From positions 1 through 64,000 of the forward strand of contig JBQNAL010000010.1 of NCBI GenBank assembly GCA_052170475.1: a stretch of 64,000 nucleotides of DNA, given 5' to 3'. The notes under the pieces are model-generated. The model was not told the origin of the DNA and ran no database searches. It saw nothing but the letters and a program-made list of their open reading frames with translations. Shown one piece after another: positions 50,696 to 59,363 of this stretch (position 1 is the first letter of the stretch; each line of letters begins with the position of its first letter). Both the position numbers and the translations under genes were made by a program. Source of the DNA: CAJPQU01 sp052170475 (GTDB taxonomy: Bacteria; Bacillota; Negativicutes; Selenomonadales; Selenomonadaceae).

Positions 50696-52453
50696 TCACC
50701 GAGCAAACCGTGCATTGTACTTCCTCGCTTCCTCCGCCGTTTCCCGCTGGAGCCCCAAATCCGGCAGCAGCCCCTCTGCCATAGGGCGAGGTTTGGAGAA
50801 GTAAAAGCCCTGCTCCTTATCGCACCCCACTTCCTGCAGGAAGCGATGATGCGCCTCCGTCTCGACCCCTTCCGTCAAGGTCTGCACCCCTAACTCATGC
50901 GCCGCCCGGACGATGGCCTTGATGATCACACGATTCGCCCCATGATGTTCGTCAAGCTGGCGCAAAAACTGCATATCCAGCTTGAGAAGGTCAAACTCGT
51001 ACTGATTCAATACATTAAGCGCCGAATAGCCGCTGCCGAAATCGTCCACCCACACTTGGATCCCATGATGGCGAAGCGCCTTGATCTGCTGCTTAAAGAC
51101 ACTGGCCGTCTGCGCGATGTCCCGCTCCGTAATCTCGACCGCGATCCACTTCGGATCCACATCATACTTCTTCAAGAGGTTCACGATTAAACGCACCATG
51201 TCATTGGCCTCGAAATCCAGCACCGAGAGATTGACGGAAACCGGCTCCACAGGAAACCCAGAGTTGATGCGAATCTTGATCTGCCGAATGACCTGCTCCA
51301 ACATGTACGCACCCAGCTGAGGGACAAGATGGTACTTCTCTAACACGGGAATGAAGGTATCCGGGGCGATCATCCCCTTGGCCGGATCGATCCAGCGCGC
51401 CAGCGCCTCGAAATTGCAAATCTTCCCCGTCTCTGCTCGAATAATCGGATGATAAAAGACCGCAATCCATTGTTTTTCAATGGCCTCGGAAAATTGATCC
51501 CGAATGTATCGCTGACTCCAATATTCATCGTCAATCGTCGGAGAATACACGACAAAGCGCTGCCGAAGATCGTTGCCCACCCGCTTCGCGGCAAAGCGTG
51601 CCTGATCCAGCGCTTTGACCGCATTGCTCTTCGTCTTTCCTGTCTGCGGAGAAACGCCCGCCTTCACCACCGCCGCCCGCCCCAGCGAGCGCTTGCCAAT
51701 CCGCTGGATGGCCTCTTCCAACTTTGCGCAGGTTTGATCATCCCAAATCGTGAGTACAGCGAAGTGGTCATCCCCCACCCGCGTGATGAGCGCCCCCTCA
51801 AAACCGGCACGCAGCGCGTCCGCAATGATCCGCAGAAGCCGATTGCCTTCCTCAAACCCATACTCCTCATTGTAATATCGCATCCCATCGACATCCACGT
51901 AGATGCACGCTGCCGCACGCCCCATCGCAAACATCTTCATCATTGCCTCGTCGGCAAATTTATGGTAGCACTCAATATTGGGCAAGCGCGTGATCGGGTC
52001 GATAAAGCAACGATCCATCTGGGCGGTAGTCGTATAGCTGATCGATTTTTCCGGATTCTCTCGACTCAAATCGCGGTAAGTGATAAACGCGACGCGCGTT
52101 TCGTCTTCCATGGTGTAGAACGTCCCTACCGCATGGATCTCATGGTACGTTCCATCCTTCAGATTCTTGCTGCGATAAATGACATTCCAATCGCTCTCTT
52201 CTCGAATGAAGATCTCTTCCATCTCCGTGACCCTGGCAAAATCTTCGGGATGAACGCCACCGTAAAAGCGCTTCGGCTGATATAAAGGCACCGCATCCCG
52301 CTGTATATCCTTCATGGCACAATAGCCGTCCGAAACGAGCAGCACAAAACTTTCGCCATCAATGAACTGATATACGGTAAAGGGAAATTTCAGCTTTTCG
52401 TACGCTTCCCGCACTTCTGCAGGAAACGTATATAATTCCTCACGGTGGCTCAC
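50696..52453 (-). CDS. PAS-degenerate GGDEF-EAL c-di-GMP phosphodiesterase
   Basis: 585 aa from a GTG at 52453 (AAGGAG 8 bases upstream). Residues about 10-125 form a PAS-like domain. A GGDEF domain follows whose active motif is VGDDHF, so it is probably not a cyclase but may bind GTP as an allosteric input. The C-terminal EAL domain keeps the catalytic set: NFEALARW, SVNLSV, EITERD, VDDFGSGYSAL and EGVETE. The predicted activity is hydrolysis of c-di-GMP. Cytoplasmic; no transmembrane segment. Paired with the cyclase downstream it forms an antagonistic module under one promoter. Confidence 0.92.
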   Translation of the reverse strand: MSHREELYTFPAEVREAYEKLKFPFTVYQFIDGESFVLLVSDGYCAMKDIQRDAVPLYQPKRFYGGVHPEDFARVTEMEEIFIREESDWNVIYRSKNLKDGTYHEIHAVGTFYTMEDETRVAFITYRDLSRENPEKSISYTTTAQMDRCFIDPITRLPNIECYHKFADEAMMKMFAMGRAAACIYVDVDGMRYYNEEYGFEEGNRLLRIIADALRAGFEGALITRVGDDHFAVLTIWDDQTCAKLEEAIQRIGKRSLGRAAVVKAGVSPQTGKTKSNAVKALDQARFAAKRVGNDLRQRFVVYSPTIDDEYWSQRYIRDQFSEAIEKQWIAVFYHPIIRAETGKICNFEALARWIDPAKGMIAPDTFIPVLEKYHLVPQLGAYMLEQVIRQIKIRINSGFPVEPVSVNLSVLDFEANDMVRLIVNLLKKYDVDPKWIAVEITERDIAQTASVFKQQIKALRHHGIQVWVDDFGSGYSALNVLNQYEFDLLKLDMQFLRQLDEHHGANRVIIKAIVRAAHELGVQTLTEGVETEAHHRFLQEVGCDKEQGFYFSKPRPMAEGLLPDLGLQRETAEEARKYNARFAR

Positions 52454-52720
52454 TGTATCATCTCCTTGCCGTCGCCCCACGTTAGGCGGCTTTTCGTCCT
52501 ATCCACAAAAGAACACTCTGTTCGATTTTCGTTTCATTTTGATTCTTTTGCCCTAAAAATCATACGGGCATCCGTGCGCCTACCGATACGCTCCTTACCA
52601 AAAAAGCGATCCACGCCCGATACTTTCTTTTACTCTAAGGCAAGTATAACACTTCTCTCGCTCAACGGCAAGGTTTTCTCCCACGATGCGAAGCCTGATG
52701 AACAGATATATAGTCCTACA

Positions 52721-53461
52721 TTAGAGTTTTTCTACGGCAGCGGCCATGACTGCACCGATGGGCGCGCGAATGACCACCTCCGCCATCCGATCCGCGCGGG
52801 TTTCCGTCATGTTGATGAGGACTAAGTGCTTTCCTTGAAAATAGCGGATGAGACCCGCCGCCGGGTAAACCACGAGCGAGGTGCCGCCGATGATGAGGGT
52901 GTCCGCCGTGCCGATGGCTTCCACTGTATCCCTGACCACCTGATCGTCGAGCGGCTCCTCGTAGAGGACGACGTCCGGCTTGACGATGCCGCCGCAGCGC
53001 GGGCAGTGCGGCACCTTCGGCGCGGTGTCCAAAATGAACTGCACGTCGTAAAACGCGCCGCACGTTTGACAATGGTTCCGCAGCACCGAGCCGTGCAGCT
53101 CATAGACCGTCTCCGACCCCGCCGCCTGATGAAGCCCATCGATGTTCTGCGTGACGACGGCCGCTAATTTCCCCATTTTCTCCAATTTGGCCAAAGCCCG
53201 ATGACAGCCGTTTGGCTGCGCGTTCGGATAGAGGAGCTTCTCTCGGTAAAAAGAGAAAAATTCTTCCGGGTACTTTTCAAAATACGTATGGGACACCAAC
53301 TGCTCCGGCGTGAGCGCCATCTGTAATTTTTCGTTCCAAAGCCCGTTGGCGCTGCGAAAATCCGGAATGCCGGACTCCGTGGATACCCCCGCCCCGCCAA
53401 AAAACACAATTTTTTGGCTCTCCTTCAAGATGTCGAGCAATTTCTCCCTGTCTGCGTCCAT
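52721..53461 (-). CDS. cobB: SIR2-family NAD-dependent protein deacylase
   Basis: 246 aa from the ATG at 53461 (AAAGGAG 10 bases upstream). The NAD site GAGVSTESGIPDFRS, catalytic-histidine region TQNIDGLHQAAG, structural zinc pairs CQTC and CPRC, and IIGGTSLVVYPA are all present. It removes acyl groups from lysines, and its use of NAD ties it to the salvage genes in the window. It follows tsaD by 115 bases on the same strand and may be the last gene of the tsa operon. Confidence 0.93.
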   Translation of the reverse strand: MDADREKLLDILKESQKIVFFGGAGVSTESGIPDFRSANGLWNEKLQMALTPEQLVSHTYFEKYPEEFFSFYREKLLYPNAQPNGCHRALAKLEKMGKLAAVVTQNIDGLHQAAGSETVYELHGSVLRNHCQTCGAFYDVQFILDTAPKVPHCPRCGGIVKPDVVLYEEPLDDQVVRDTVEAIGTADTLIIGGTSLVVYPAAGLIRYFQGKHLVLINMTETRADRMAEVVIRAPIGAVMAAAVEKL

Positions 53462-53575
53462 GACCCGTGCACTCCTTTCCTGTCCATCCTCATCCTGTCC
53501 CGCGCGGCGCACGCCACGCCCGTTCCCGCGCGACCGCGCTTCGTTGGTTTTCCCCTGCCCTTGCCGCGTGCTGCG

Positions 53576-54616
53576 CTACGCCTCGCGATCGGAGAGACCA
53601 AGACCCGGGACAGCATTGAGGCGGAGATCCGCGAAATCGCCCGCCTGCGCCTGATAGTAGCCCCGGCAGGCGATCATGGCCGCGTTGTCCGTGCAGAGGA
53701 CGGGCGCAGGGTAATAAAACGACGCGCCCGCCGCTCTCGTCATCTGCCGCAGCCGCCCTTCAAGTGCGCTGTTCGCCGCCACGCCGCCCGCCAAGACCAA
53801 CGTTTGAAAGCCCGTCTCCCGAAGGGCGTCCGCCGCTTTCGCCGTCAGCACCTCGACCACCGCCGCCTGAAAGGAGGCCGCCACGTCTGCGGGATTGACC
53901 GCGCTCCCCTTCATCTTCTTCTCGTTCAAATAATTCAGCACCGCCGACTTCAGCCCGCTGAAGCTAAAGGCATAATCGCCACTGTCCTTGAGCGCCTGCG
54001 GAAAGTCAATCGCCTTGGGATCTCCTTGCTTCGCCAGCCGGTCAATTTCCGGTCCTCCTGGATAGGGAAGCCCCATCACCCGCGCCACCTTGTCGAAGGC
54101 CTCCCCCGCCGCGTCGTCCCGCGTCTCGCCCAAGAGCGCGAAGCGGTTGTAATCGCGCACTTCCACGAGCGCCGTATGACCGCCGGAGACCACCAGCGCC
54201 ACGAAAGGCGGTACCAAATCCGGGGCGCTCAAAAAACTCGCGAAGATGTGCCCCTCTAAATGATTGACCCCGATGAGGGGGATGTCTTGCGCAAAGGCCA
54301 GCGCCTTCGCCGCCGAAACGCCCACCAAGAGCGCCCCCACCAAGCCGGGACCATACGTCACCGCCACCTGCTGAATATCGGCGAGCGTCACCTGCGCTTG
54401 CCGCAGCGCCTCGTCGATCACCGGCATGATGTTGACGATATGATGGCGCGAGGCGATCTCCGGCACCACTCCGCCAAATTTTTGATGTACGGGAATCTGG
54501 GTAGCGATGACATTCGAGAGCAGCGTCCGTCCGCCGGAAAGCACCGCCGCCGCCGTCTCGTCACAGCTCGTCTCGATCCCTAAGGTCAACCGCCCATCCT
54601 CGTTTTCGCTTCTCAC
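53576..54616 (-). CDS. tsaD: tRNA threonylcarbamoyladenosine synthase subunit TsaD
   Basis: 346 aa of the Kae1/Qri7/YgjD family. It has the ASKHA fold with N-terminal LGIETSCDETAAAVL, the metal-binding NHLEGH motif and GGVAANSALE. With TsaB and TsaE, both encoded just upstream, it transfers threonylcarbamoyl to A37 of ANN-decoding tRNAs. It lies 20 bases after rimI in tsaE-tsaB-rimI-tsaD, a common Firmicute order. Confidence 0.97.
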   Translation of the reverse strand: MRSENEDGRLTLGIETSCDETAAAVLSGGRTLLSNVIATQIPVHQKFGGVVPEIASRHHIVNIMPVIDEALRQAQVTLADIQQVAVTYGPGLVGALLVGVSAAKALAFAQDIPLIGVNHLEGHIFASFLSAPDLVPPFVALVVSGGHTALVEVRDYNRFALLGETRDDAAGEAFDKVARVMGLPYPGGPEIDRLAKQGDPKAIDFPQALKDSGDYAFSFSGLKSAVLNYLNEKKMKGSAVNPADVAASFQAAVVEVLTAKAADALRETGFQTLVLAGGVAANSALEGRLRQMTRAAGASFYYPAPVLCTDNAAMIACRGYYQAQAGDFADLRLNAVPGLGLSDREA

Positions 54617-54636
54617 GCTTCACCCTTCTGTCTGCA

Positions 54637-55077
54637 TCATAATTCCATCTTCCACATGATGACGGCATCCTCGCCGTTGTCCTGATAGTAACGGGGACGA
54701 CGCCCATAATCCAAAAAGCCGCAGGACTTATAGAGAGTCAGCGCGACCGCATTGGAGGGGCGCACCTCCAACGTCATGCGCGACGCCCCCCGCGCCTTCG
54801 CCCGTGCCATCATCTCGTCCATCAGGCGGCGGCCAATCCCCTGCCCGCGCTTTTCCGGCGCGATGGCCACATTCGTAATCTGCGCCTCGTCCAGAATAAT
54901 CCACGCCCCGGCGTAGCCCACGATCTCCCCGTCCATGCGCGCCACCAAGTAGAGCGTGCGCTCGTTCGCCGCTTCCTCCCAAAAGGCGCGGCGCGACCAC
55001 GGGACGGCGAAGGAAGCCCGCTCGATCCCTTCCACCGCCGCCGCGTCCTCCGGCTTCATTTCGTGAAAGGAAATCAT
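54637..55077 (-). CDS. rimI: Ribosomal-protein-alanine N-acetyltransferase RimI
   Basis: 146 aa from the ATG at 55077, which overlaps the tsaB stop by 4 bases. It is a GNAT fold with the acetyl-CoA loop EKRGQGIGRRLM, preceded by AQITNVAIAP, and the C-terminal LYKSCGFLDYGRRPRYYQ. A longer open frame reaching 55821 is a shadow of tsaB. RimI acetylates the N-terminus of ribosomal protein S18 in enteric bacteria; here the function is inferred from family and neighbourhood. Confidence 0.92.
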   Translation of the reverse strand: MISFHEMKPEDAAAVEGIERASFAVPWSRRAFWEEAANERTLYLVARMDGEIVGYAGAWIILDEAQITNVAIAPEKRGQGIGRRLMDEMMARAKARGASRMTLEVRPSNAVALTLYKSCGFLDYGRRPRYYQDNGEDAVIMWKMEL

Positions 55078-55781
55078 GGCGCGGCCTTCTTTTGCCGCGC
55101 TTCCCACAGCACTTCCGCCTCGGATCGACGAATGTAGAGGGGCGCCATATCCATGACATTGCCGCATCGCCCCGCCGCCAACTCCAAGAGTCCCAACCGC
55201 GCCACGGCCGCCGCCCGAGGCATGATCATGTCGGGCGGCGCTAATCGCACATGGGCGGGCAAATCGCGGCGTTCGGCCAGCTTCTTTTGCGCTGCGTCCC
55301 CCGTCAAGATCACCGCGCCTTCGATGGCGGCACACCGTGCCACCACCTCGTCCAAGGGAGAGACGGCAAGGGGCGAGATCTCCACCGGCCCCGCCTCTCG
55401 CCATTCGTACGTCGCCGTGTAGACATTCCCCTTCTGGGCGTCCATCATGGCCACCACCCGCAGCGCGGGCGCGGGAAACTGCGCCGCCAGCGCCGCCAAG
55501 GTCGGCACCCCCACCAAGGGAACGCCCCACGCGTAGGCCATCGCCTTCGCCGCCGAAAGCCCGATGCGAAGCCCCGTAAAGGAACCGGGACCCAGGCTCA
55601 CCGCCACCCCCTCCACCTCTCGCCGGGAGACCCCCGCCATCTCCAAGGCCAGCGCCACATGGGACTGCAGCGTCTCCGAGTGGGTGAGCCGCGCCACCGT
55701 CACCTCCGACAAAAGGCGCGTCTCCGTTGCGACCGCCACCCCCGACACCACCGTCGCCGTTTCCAAAGCCAAAATCAACAC
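55074..55781 (-). CDS. tsaB: tRNA threonylcarbamoyladenosine complex dimerisation protein TsaB
   Basis: 235 aa, beginning with GTG at 55781 (GGAGGAG about 11 bases upstream). The inactive ASKHA fold has LILALETATVVSGVAV at the N-terminus and VAVSLGPGSFTGLRIGLSAAKAMA, the hallmark of TsaB. It forms the TsaBD heterodimer and overlaps rimI by 4 bases. The gap to tsaE is 67 bases. Confidence 0.95.
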   Translation of the reverse strand: MLILALETATVVSGVAVATETRLLSEVTVARLTHSETLQSHVALALEMAGVSRREVEGVAVSLGPGSFTGLRIGLSAAKAMAYAWGVPLVGVPTLAALAAQFPAPALRVVAMMDAQKGNVYTATYEWREAGPVEISPLAVSPLDEVVARCAAIEGAVILTGDAAQKKLAERRDLPAHVRLAPPDMIMPRAAAVARLGLLELAAGRCGNVMDMAPLYIRRSEAEVLWEARQKKAAP

Positions 55782-55848
55782 GCTTCGCCCACTCCTCCGC
55801 CCGTGCTAAATCCGCTGCCAATCTCCGCCGATCCCCGCCGCAACCTCC

Positions 55849-56322
55849 TCACGCCTCGGGAAACGCATCCCGAAGCGCCGCCAAGACGTCCTCGTACCCA
55901 TCGCCTCGATCCGTGAAGATAATGCGCCGCGCCGCCTCTCCTTCGCCACGAGAGAGCGCCACCGTCAAGCGACGAGCAGGAAGCGCTTCGGGGAATTTAT
56001 CCGCCCACTCGATGATGGCGACCCCGCTCGGCTCCTCCGCATACTCGTAAAACCCGATGTTCTCCAAGGCGTCTTCTTCCTCTAAGCGGTAGAGGTCAAA
56101 ATGCGCCACCGAAAGCCGCCCCGCGTAGAGGTTCATCAACGTGAAGGACGGGCTGGTCACGTCCTCCTTCACCCCAAGCCCTGCCGCGATCCCCTTGGTC
56201 AAAAGCGTCTTCCCCGCGCCTAAGTCCCCCGTCAGGCACAGCACCATCCCGGCGCGCAACGCCCTTCCGACCACTTCTCCTATCCTTCGCGTCGCCTCCG
56301 GCGAATCCGACAAAATCTCCAC
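55849..56322 (-). CDS. tsaE: tRNA threonylcarbamoyladenosine ATPase TsaE
   Basis: About 157 aa. The P-loop GDLGAGKTLLTKGIAAGLG is followed by VTSPSFTLMNLY and HFDLYRLEEEDALENIGFYEY, diagnostic of TsaE. The GTG at 56322 is preferred (AGGGG 7 bases upstream); another GTG at 56340 gives six more residues. It is the first gene of the tsa cluster. The DUF4143 cassette begins about 110 bases upstream and may have separated the operon from older upstream sequence. Confidence 0.93.
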   Translation of the reverse strand: MEILSDSPEATRRIGEVVGRALRAGMVLCLTGDLGAGKTLLTKGIAAGLGVKEDVTSPSFTLMNLYAGRLSVAHFDLYRLEEEDALENIGFYEYAEEPSGVAIIEWADKFPEALPARRLTVALSRGEGEAARRIIFTDRGDGYEDVLAALRDAFPEA

Positions 56323-56454
56323 ACCCGCACCCCTCTCCACTGCCGCCCGCGCTCTTTTCCTGTATCATACCATATTTGCGCCGCCAAGGACAGAGAAGCC
56401 CGTACAGCCGCGTGTGTCAATCCTGCTTTCTCTCTGCAAAGCCGACATAACACA

Positions 56455-56565
56455 AAACTCGAAATAAAAAGGCGGAAATCCACCTGATTTTTTTATCTGT
56501 TATTGATCCGCGTACCGATTTATGATAAAATAAACTCGAAATAAAATAGTGGAAATCCACCTGAA
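56455..56565 (+). repeat. Two direct repeats ahead of the DUF4143 gene
   Basis: Copies of about 33 bp at 56455-56487 and 56532-56565, 77 bp apart, share AAACTCGAAATAAAA and then GGAAATCCACCTGA. Each holds a small palindrome (GTGGA-AA-TCCAC in copy 2, one mismatch in copy 1). They may be operators or remains of nested insertion. Confidence 0.7.
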
Positions 56566-56586
56566 TTATTCTTGTGAGGTAGTGAT

Positions 56587-57882
56587 ATGATAATTAAACG
56601 AGAGTATTATCTAAAGAAAATGATAGATAAAAGAGAAAACGGCAGGATAAAGATTATTACAGGGATAAGGAGATGTGGGAAATCATATTTATTATTTAAG
56701 TTGTACCAAGAGTACCTATTGTCTAACGGCGTCAAAGAAAATCAAATTATATCTATGGCACTTGATGAAATAGATAATCTTGCATATAGAAATCCATTCA
56801 GACTGAACGAGTATATCAAGGAAAAAACTAAAAACAGAAATACAAAATACTATATTTTCATTGATGAAATTCAATTATCTATATCGGTGCGTAATCCTTA
56901 TGTGGATAGTAAAGAAAAGAATATCACCTTTGTTGATGTCTTGCTCGGGCTTATGAAACAGAGCAATTTGGACATTTACGTAACAGGCAGTAATTCTAAA
57001 ATGCTTTCATCCGATGTATTGACACAGTTTAGAGATCGCGGTAATGAGATACATGTAAATCCTTTATCATTTGCGGAAGTTTACGATTTGCATGAAAACA
57101 AAGAGTCGGCTTTTGAACATTATACCGTATATGGAGGCATGCCGTATATCTATAGCTTAAAAAGCGATGAGGAAAAAAATCAATACTTGAAGGACTTATT
57201 TAGGGAAACATATATAAGGGATATTCTTGAAAGAAATAACATACAAAATGAGAAGGAGGTACTTGAATTACTGCTTGACTTCACATCTTCCGCCATTGGT
57301 TCACTAACTAATCCGACTAAACTTTCAAGAAGATTTTTGTCAGAGAAGCAGATAAAAATATCTTCCAATACAATTTCCAAATATCTTAGTTTCTTTGAGG
57401 AGGCATATGTTATATACCATGCCAACAGATATGATGTTAAGGGTTCAAGATATTTCTCAACGCCATTAAAATACTATTTTGCGGATATAGGTCTTAGAAA
57501 TGCAAGATTAAATTTTAGGCAAGCAGAAGACACACATATTATGGAAAACATCATCTATAACGACTTGCTTCGTAGAGGATACAATATAGATGTCGGTGTG
57601 GTAGAACACGATTTTAAGAAAGACGGAAACAGAAGAAAGGTTCAGCTTGAGGTTGATTTTGTTATAAACAAAGGACATCAAAGGTACTATATACAATCAG
57701 CTTTGAATGTAGACAGTACAGAGAAAAGAGAGCAAGAAACGGCATCGCTTAAGAAAATAGATGATTCATTCAAAAAGATTGTTATTGTAAGGAAGCACAT
57801 TATTCCTAAACATGATAATAATGGTATTTTATACATTGGAGTAGAGGATTTTTTGCTTAATGAAGCCATCATAGATCTATAA
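56587..57882 (+). CDS. AAA+ ATPase of the AAA_14/DUF4143 family
   Basis: 431 aa. The N-terminal AAA_14 domain has Walker A GIRRCGKSYLL (residues about 26-36) and Walker B YYIFIDEIQL (about 91-100), then sensor YVTGSNSKML. The DUF4143 C-terminal domain is recognised by YGGMPYIYSL, RDILERNNI, SNTISKYLSFFEEAYVIYHANRYD, YYFADIGLRNARL and an endonuclease-like tail with LEVDFVI. Family function is unknown; such genes are orphan, patchy and often laterally spread. Codon use is strongly A/T-biased, unlike any neighbour, so it is almost certainly acquired. A GTGAGGTAGTG stretch before the ATG gives a fair ribosome-binding site. Confidence 0.9.
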   Translation: MIIKREYYLKKMIDKRENGRIKIITGIRRCGKSYLLFKLYQEYLLSNGVKENQIISMALDEIDNLAYRNPFRLNEYIKEKTKNRNTKYYIFIDEIQLSISVRNPYVDSKEKNITFVDVLLGLMKQSNLDIYVTGSNSKMLSSDVLTQFRDRGNEIHVNPLSFAEVYDLHENKESAFEHYTVYGGMPYIYSLKSDEEKNQYLKDLFRETYIRDILERNNIQNEKEVLELLLDFTSSAIGSLTNPTKLSRRFLSEKQIKISSNTISKYLSFFEEAYVIYHANRYDVKGSRYFSTPLKYYFADIGLRNARLNFRQAEDTHIMENIIYNDLLRRGYNIDVGVVEHDFKKDGNRRKVQLEVDFVINKGHQRYYIQSALNVDSTEKREQETASLKKIDDSFKKIVIVRKHIIPKHDNNGILYIGVEDFLLNEAIIDL

Positions 57883-57979
57883 AAATGTTTTGTGTCAAAA
57901 CCATGGCCACGCGTCCGTATGTCCCTTGATCATCCCCCATGATACAGCGATCCGATCCATGATCCCACGGAGGTATCTC

Positions 57980-59098
57980 ATGTCCAAAGCACCCCAGACG
58001 CCCAAGGCAAACGCGGGCGCATTTCCCGCGAAAACCTTAGCGGCCATCGTAGCGCCGCTGCTCCTTTGGTTCCACGCCGAAAAGCGCTCGCTGCCTTGGC
58101 GCGGCGATCCAAAGCCCTACCACGTCTGGGTGTCGGAAATCATGCTGCAGCAGACCCGCGTCACAGCCGTACTGCCCTATTTCACGCGGTTCATCGACGC
58201 GCTCCCCGATGTGGCCGCCTTGGCCGACGCGCCGGAGGACGTACTCTTAAAGCTCTGGGAGGGACTTGGCTATTACAGCCGTGTCAAAAACCTCCAAAGA
58301 GCGGCGCAATTGATCGTGCGTGAGCACGGCGGCGTCATTCCCCATGAATTTTCCACCCTCTTGACCTTGCCGGGCATCGGCCGCTACACGGCGGGAGCCA
58401 TCAGCTCCATCGCCTACGGCGCGGCTTGTCCCGCCGTGGACGGCAACGTCCTTCGAGTACTCGCCCGACTCACCGCCAGCCCCCTTGACATCATGAAAGA
58501 AAGCACCCGACGGGAAGCGGAAGCGGCCATCGCCGCCATCCTCCCGAAAGATGCGGGCGCCTTCAATCAGGCGCTGATGGAATTGGGCGCCCTCGTCTGT
58601 CTTCCCCGAGGTGCGGCGCGTTGCGACGTCTGTCCCCTCTCCCGACTCTGCCGCGCCAACGCCGAAGGAACCACCGCAAACTTCCCAGTCAAAGCGCAAA
58701 AAAAGCCACGCCGAATAGAAGCACGCACCGTCCTGCGCGTCGAGCGAGAGGGGCGCATCGCCCTCCACCGCCGCCCCGCCAAGGGGCTATTGGCGGGGCT
58801 TTGGGAGCTGCCAAACTTTGCCGGCGTCCTCACCCGCGCCGACGTGCGCCGCATCGCCCGCGATGTGGGCTGGACAATCGCTTCACTCAAGTCGCTGCCC
58901 CCCGCAAACCACATCTTTACCCACGTGGAGTGGCATCTCACTGGCTGGCATCTCACGCTCGCCGTCGAAGACGACATCGCCGCTTCGCAGCGCCACGACA
59001 TGACCCTGCCGCCCCTCCACTGGGTGACCATGGCAGAAGCCGCCAAGCGCTACGGAATCCCCGCCGCCTTCCATCATTATTTTCCTATGAAAAGATAG
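57980..59098 (+). CDS. mutY: A/G-specific adenine glycosylase MutY
   Basis: 372 aa from the ATG at 57980 (GGAGG 6 bases upstream). The catalytic glutamate lies in SEIMLQQTRV, the helix-hairpin-helix is LLTLPGIGRYTAGAISSIA with the catalytic Asp in AVDGNVLRV, and the Fe-S loop is C-x7-C-x2-C-x5-C (CLPRGAARCDVCPLSRLC). The family norm is C-x6-C for the first gap, so one residue is inserted. A NUDIX-like 8-oxoG-sensing domain forms the C-terminus (LWELPNFAGVL). It removes adenine opposite 8-oxoguanine. Confidence 0.93.
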   Translation: MSKAPQTPKANAGAFPAKTLAAIVAPLLLWFHAEKRSLPWRGDPKPYHVWVSEIMLQQTRVTAVLPYFTRFIDALPDVAALADAPEDVLLKLWEGLGYYSRVKNLQRAAQLIVREHGGVIPHEFSTLLTLPGIGRYTAGAISSIAYGAACPAVDGNVLRVLARLTASPLDIMKESTRREAEAAIAAILPKDAGAFNQALMELGALVCLPRGAARCDVCPLSRLCRANAEGTTANFPVKAQKKPRRIEARTVLRVEREGRIALHRRPAKGLLAGLWELPNFAGVLTRADVRRIARDVGWTIASLKSLPPANHIFTHVEWHLTGWHLTLAVEDDIAASQRHDMTLPPLHWVTMAEAAKRYGIPAAFHHYFPMKR

Positions 59099-59319
59099 CC
59101 GACACGCTCTCCCCTGTGCATGGCAAAAAGTGAGCGGCTCCATGGCGGTTTTATCACAAGGATTGCATACTATTTCCTTATAAATCCTCCCCATGCAATC
59201 TTCATGGTGCATTCTGTCGCTGCGCCCCATGCCATTCGATAGAACCTCGTTTCCTTCCCCTTTTTTTCGCCAAAAATACGAAACTTCATTTTTCGCTATT
59301 CTTTTTCCCAAAAATCCTG

Positions 59320-59325
59320 TATAAT
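59320..59325 (+). promoter_or_regulatory. -10 box of the LysR regulator gene
   Basis: A perfect TATAAT 38 bp before the ATG; the -35 region is not recognisable. The 265-base space from mutY holds no gene that I can support. Confidence 0.4.
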
Positions 59326-59363
59326 AAGAAGCAGCTTATTGTAGTAAAGGGGAATCTTTCACC

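Larger units (their letters stand above)
56450..57897. mobile_element. AT-rich cassette with 9-bp terminal inverted repeats
   Basis: The base composition drops sharply between about 56450 and 57897 compared with the G+C-rich genes on both sides. The edges carry ACACAAAAC (56450-56458) and its exact inverse GTTTTGTGT (57889-57897). Inside are the direct repeats and one ATPase gene. No transposase or clear target duplication is seen, so passive transfer or mobilisation in trans is inferred. Confidence 0.5.

Noticed and set aside
55078..55821. N-terminal extension of the rimI frame
   Set aside because: It reads through tsaB in another frame and gives a Gly-rich low-complexity sequence. The real rimI start at 55077 overlaps the tsaB stop in the usual ATGA way.
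56455..56565. Possible small CRISPR array
   Set aside because: There are only two imperfect copies with one 44-base interval, no third repeat and no cas genes. A direct repeat is the better description.
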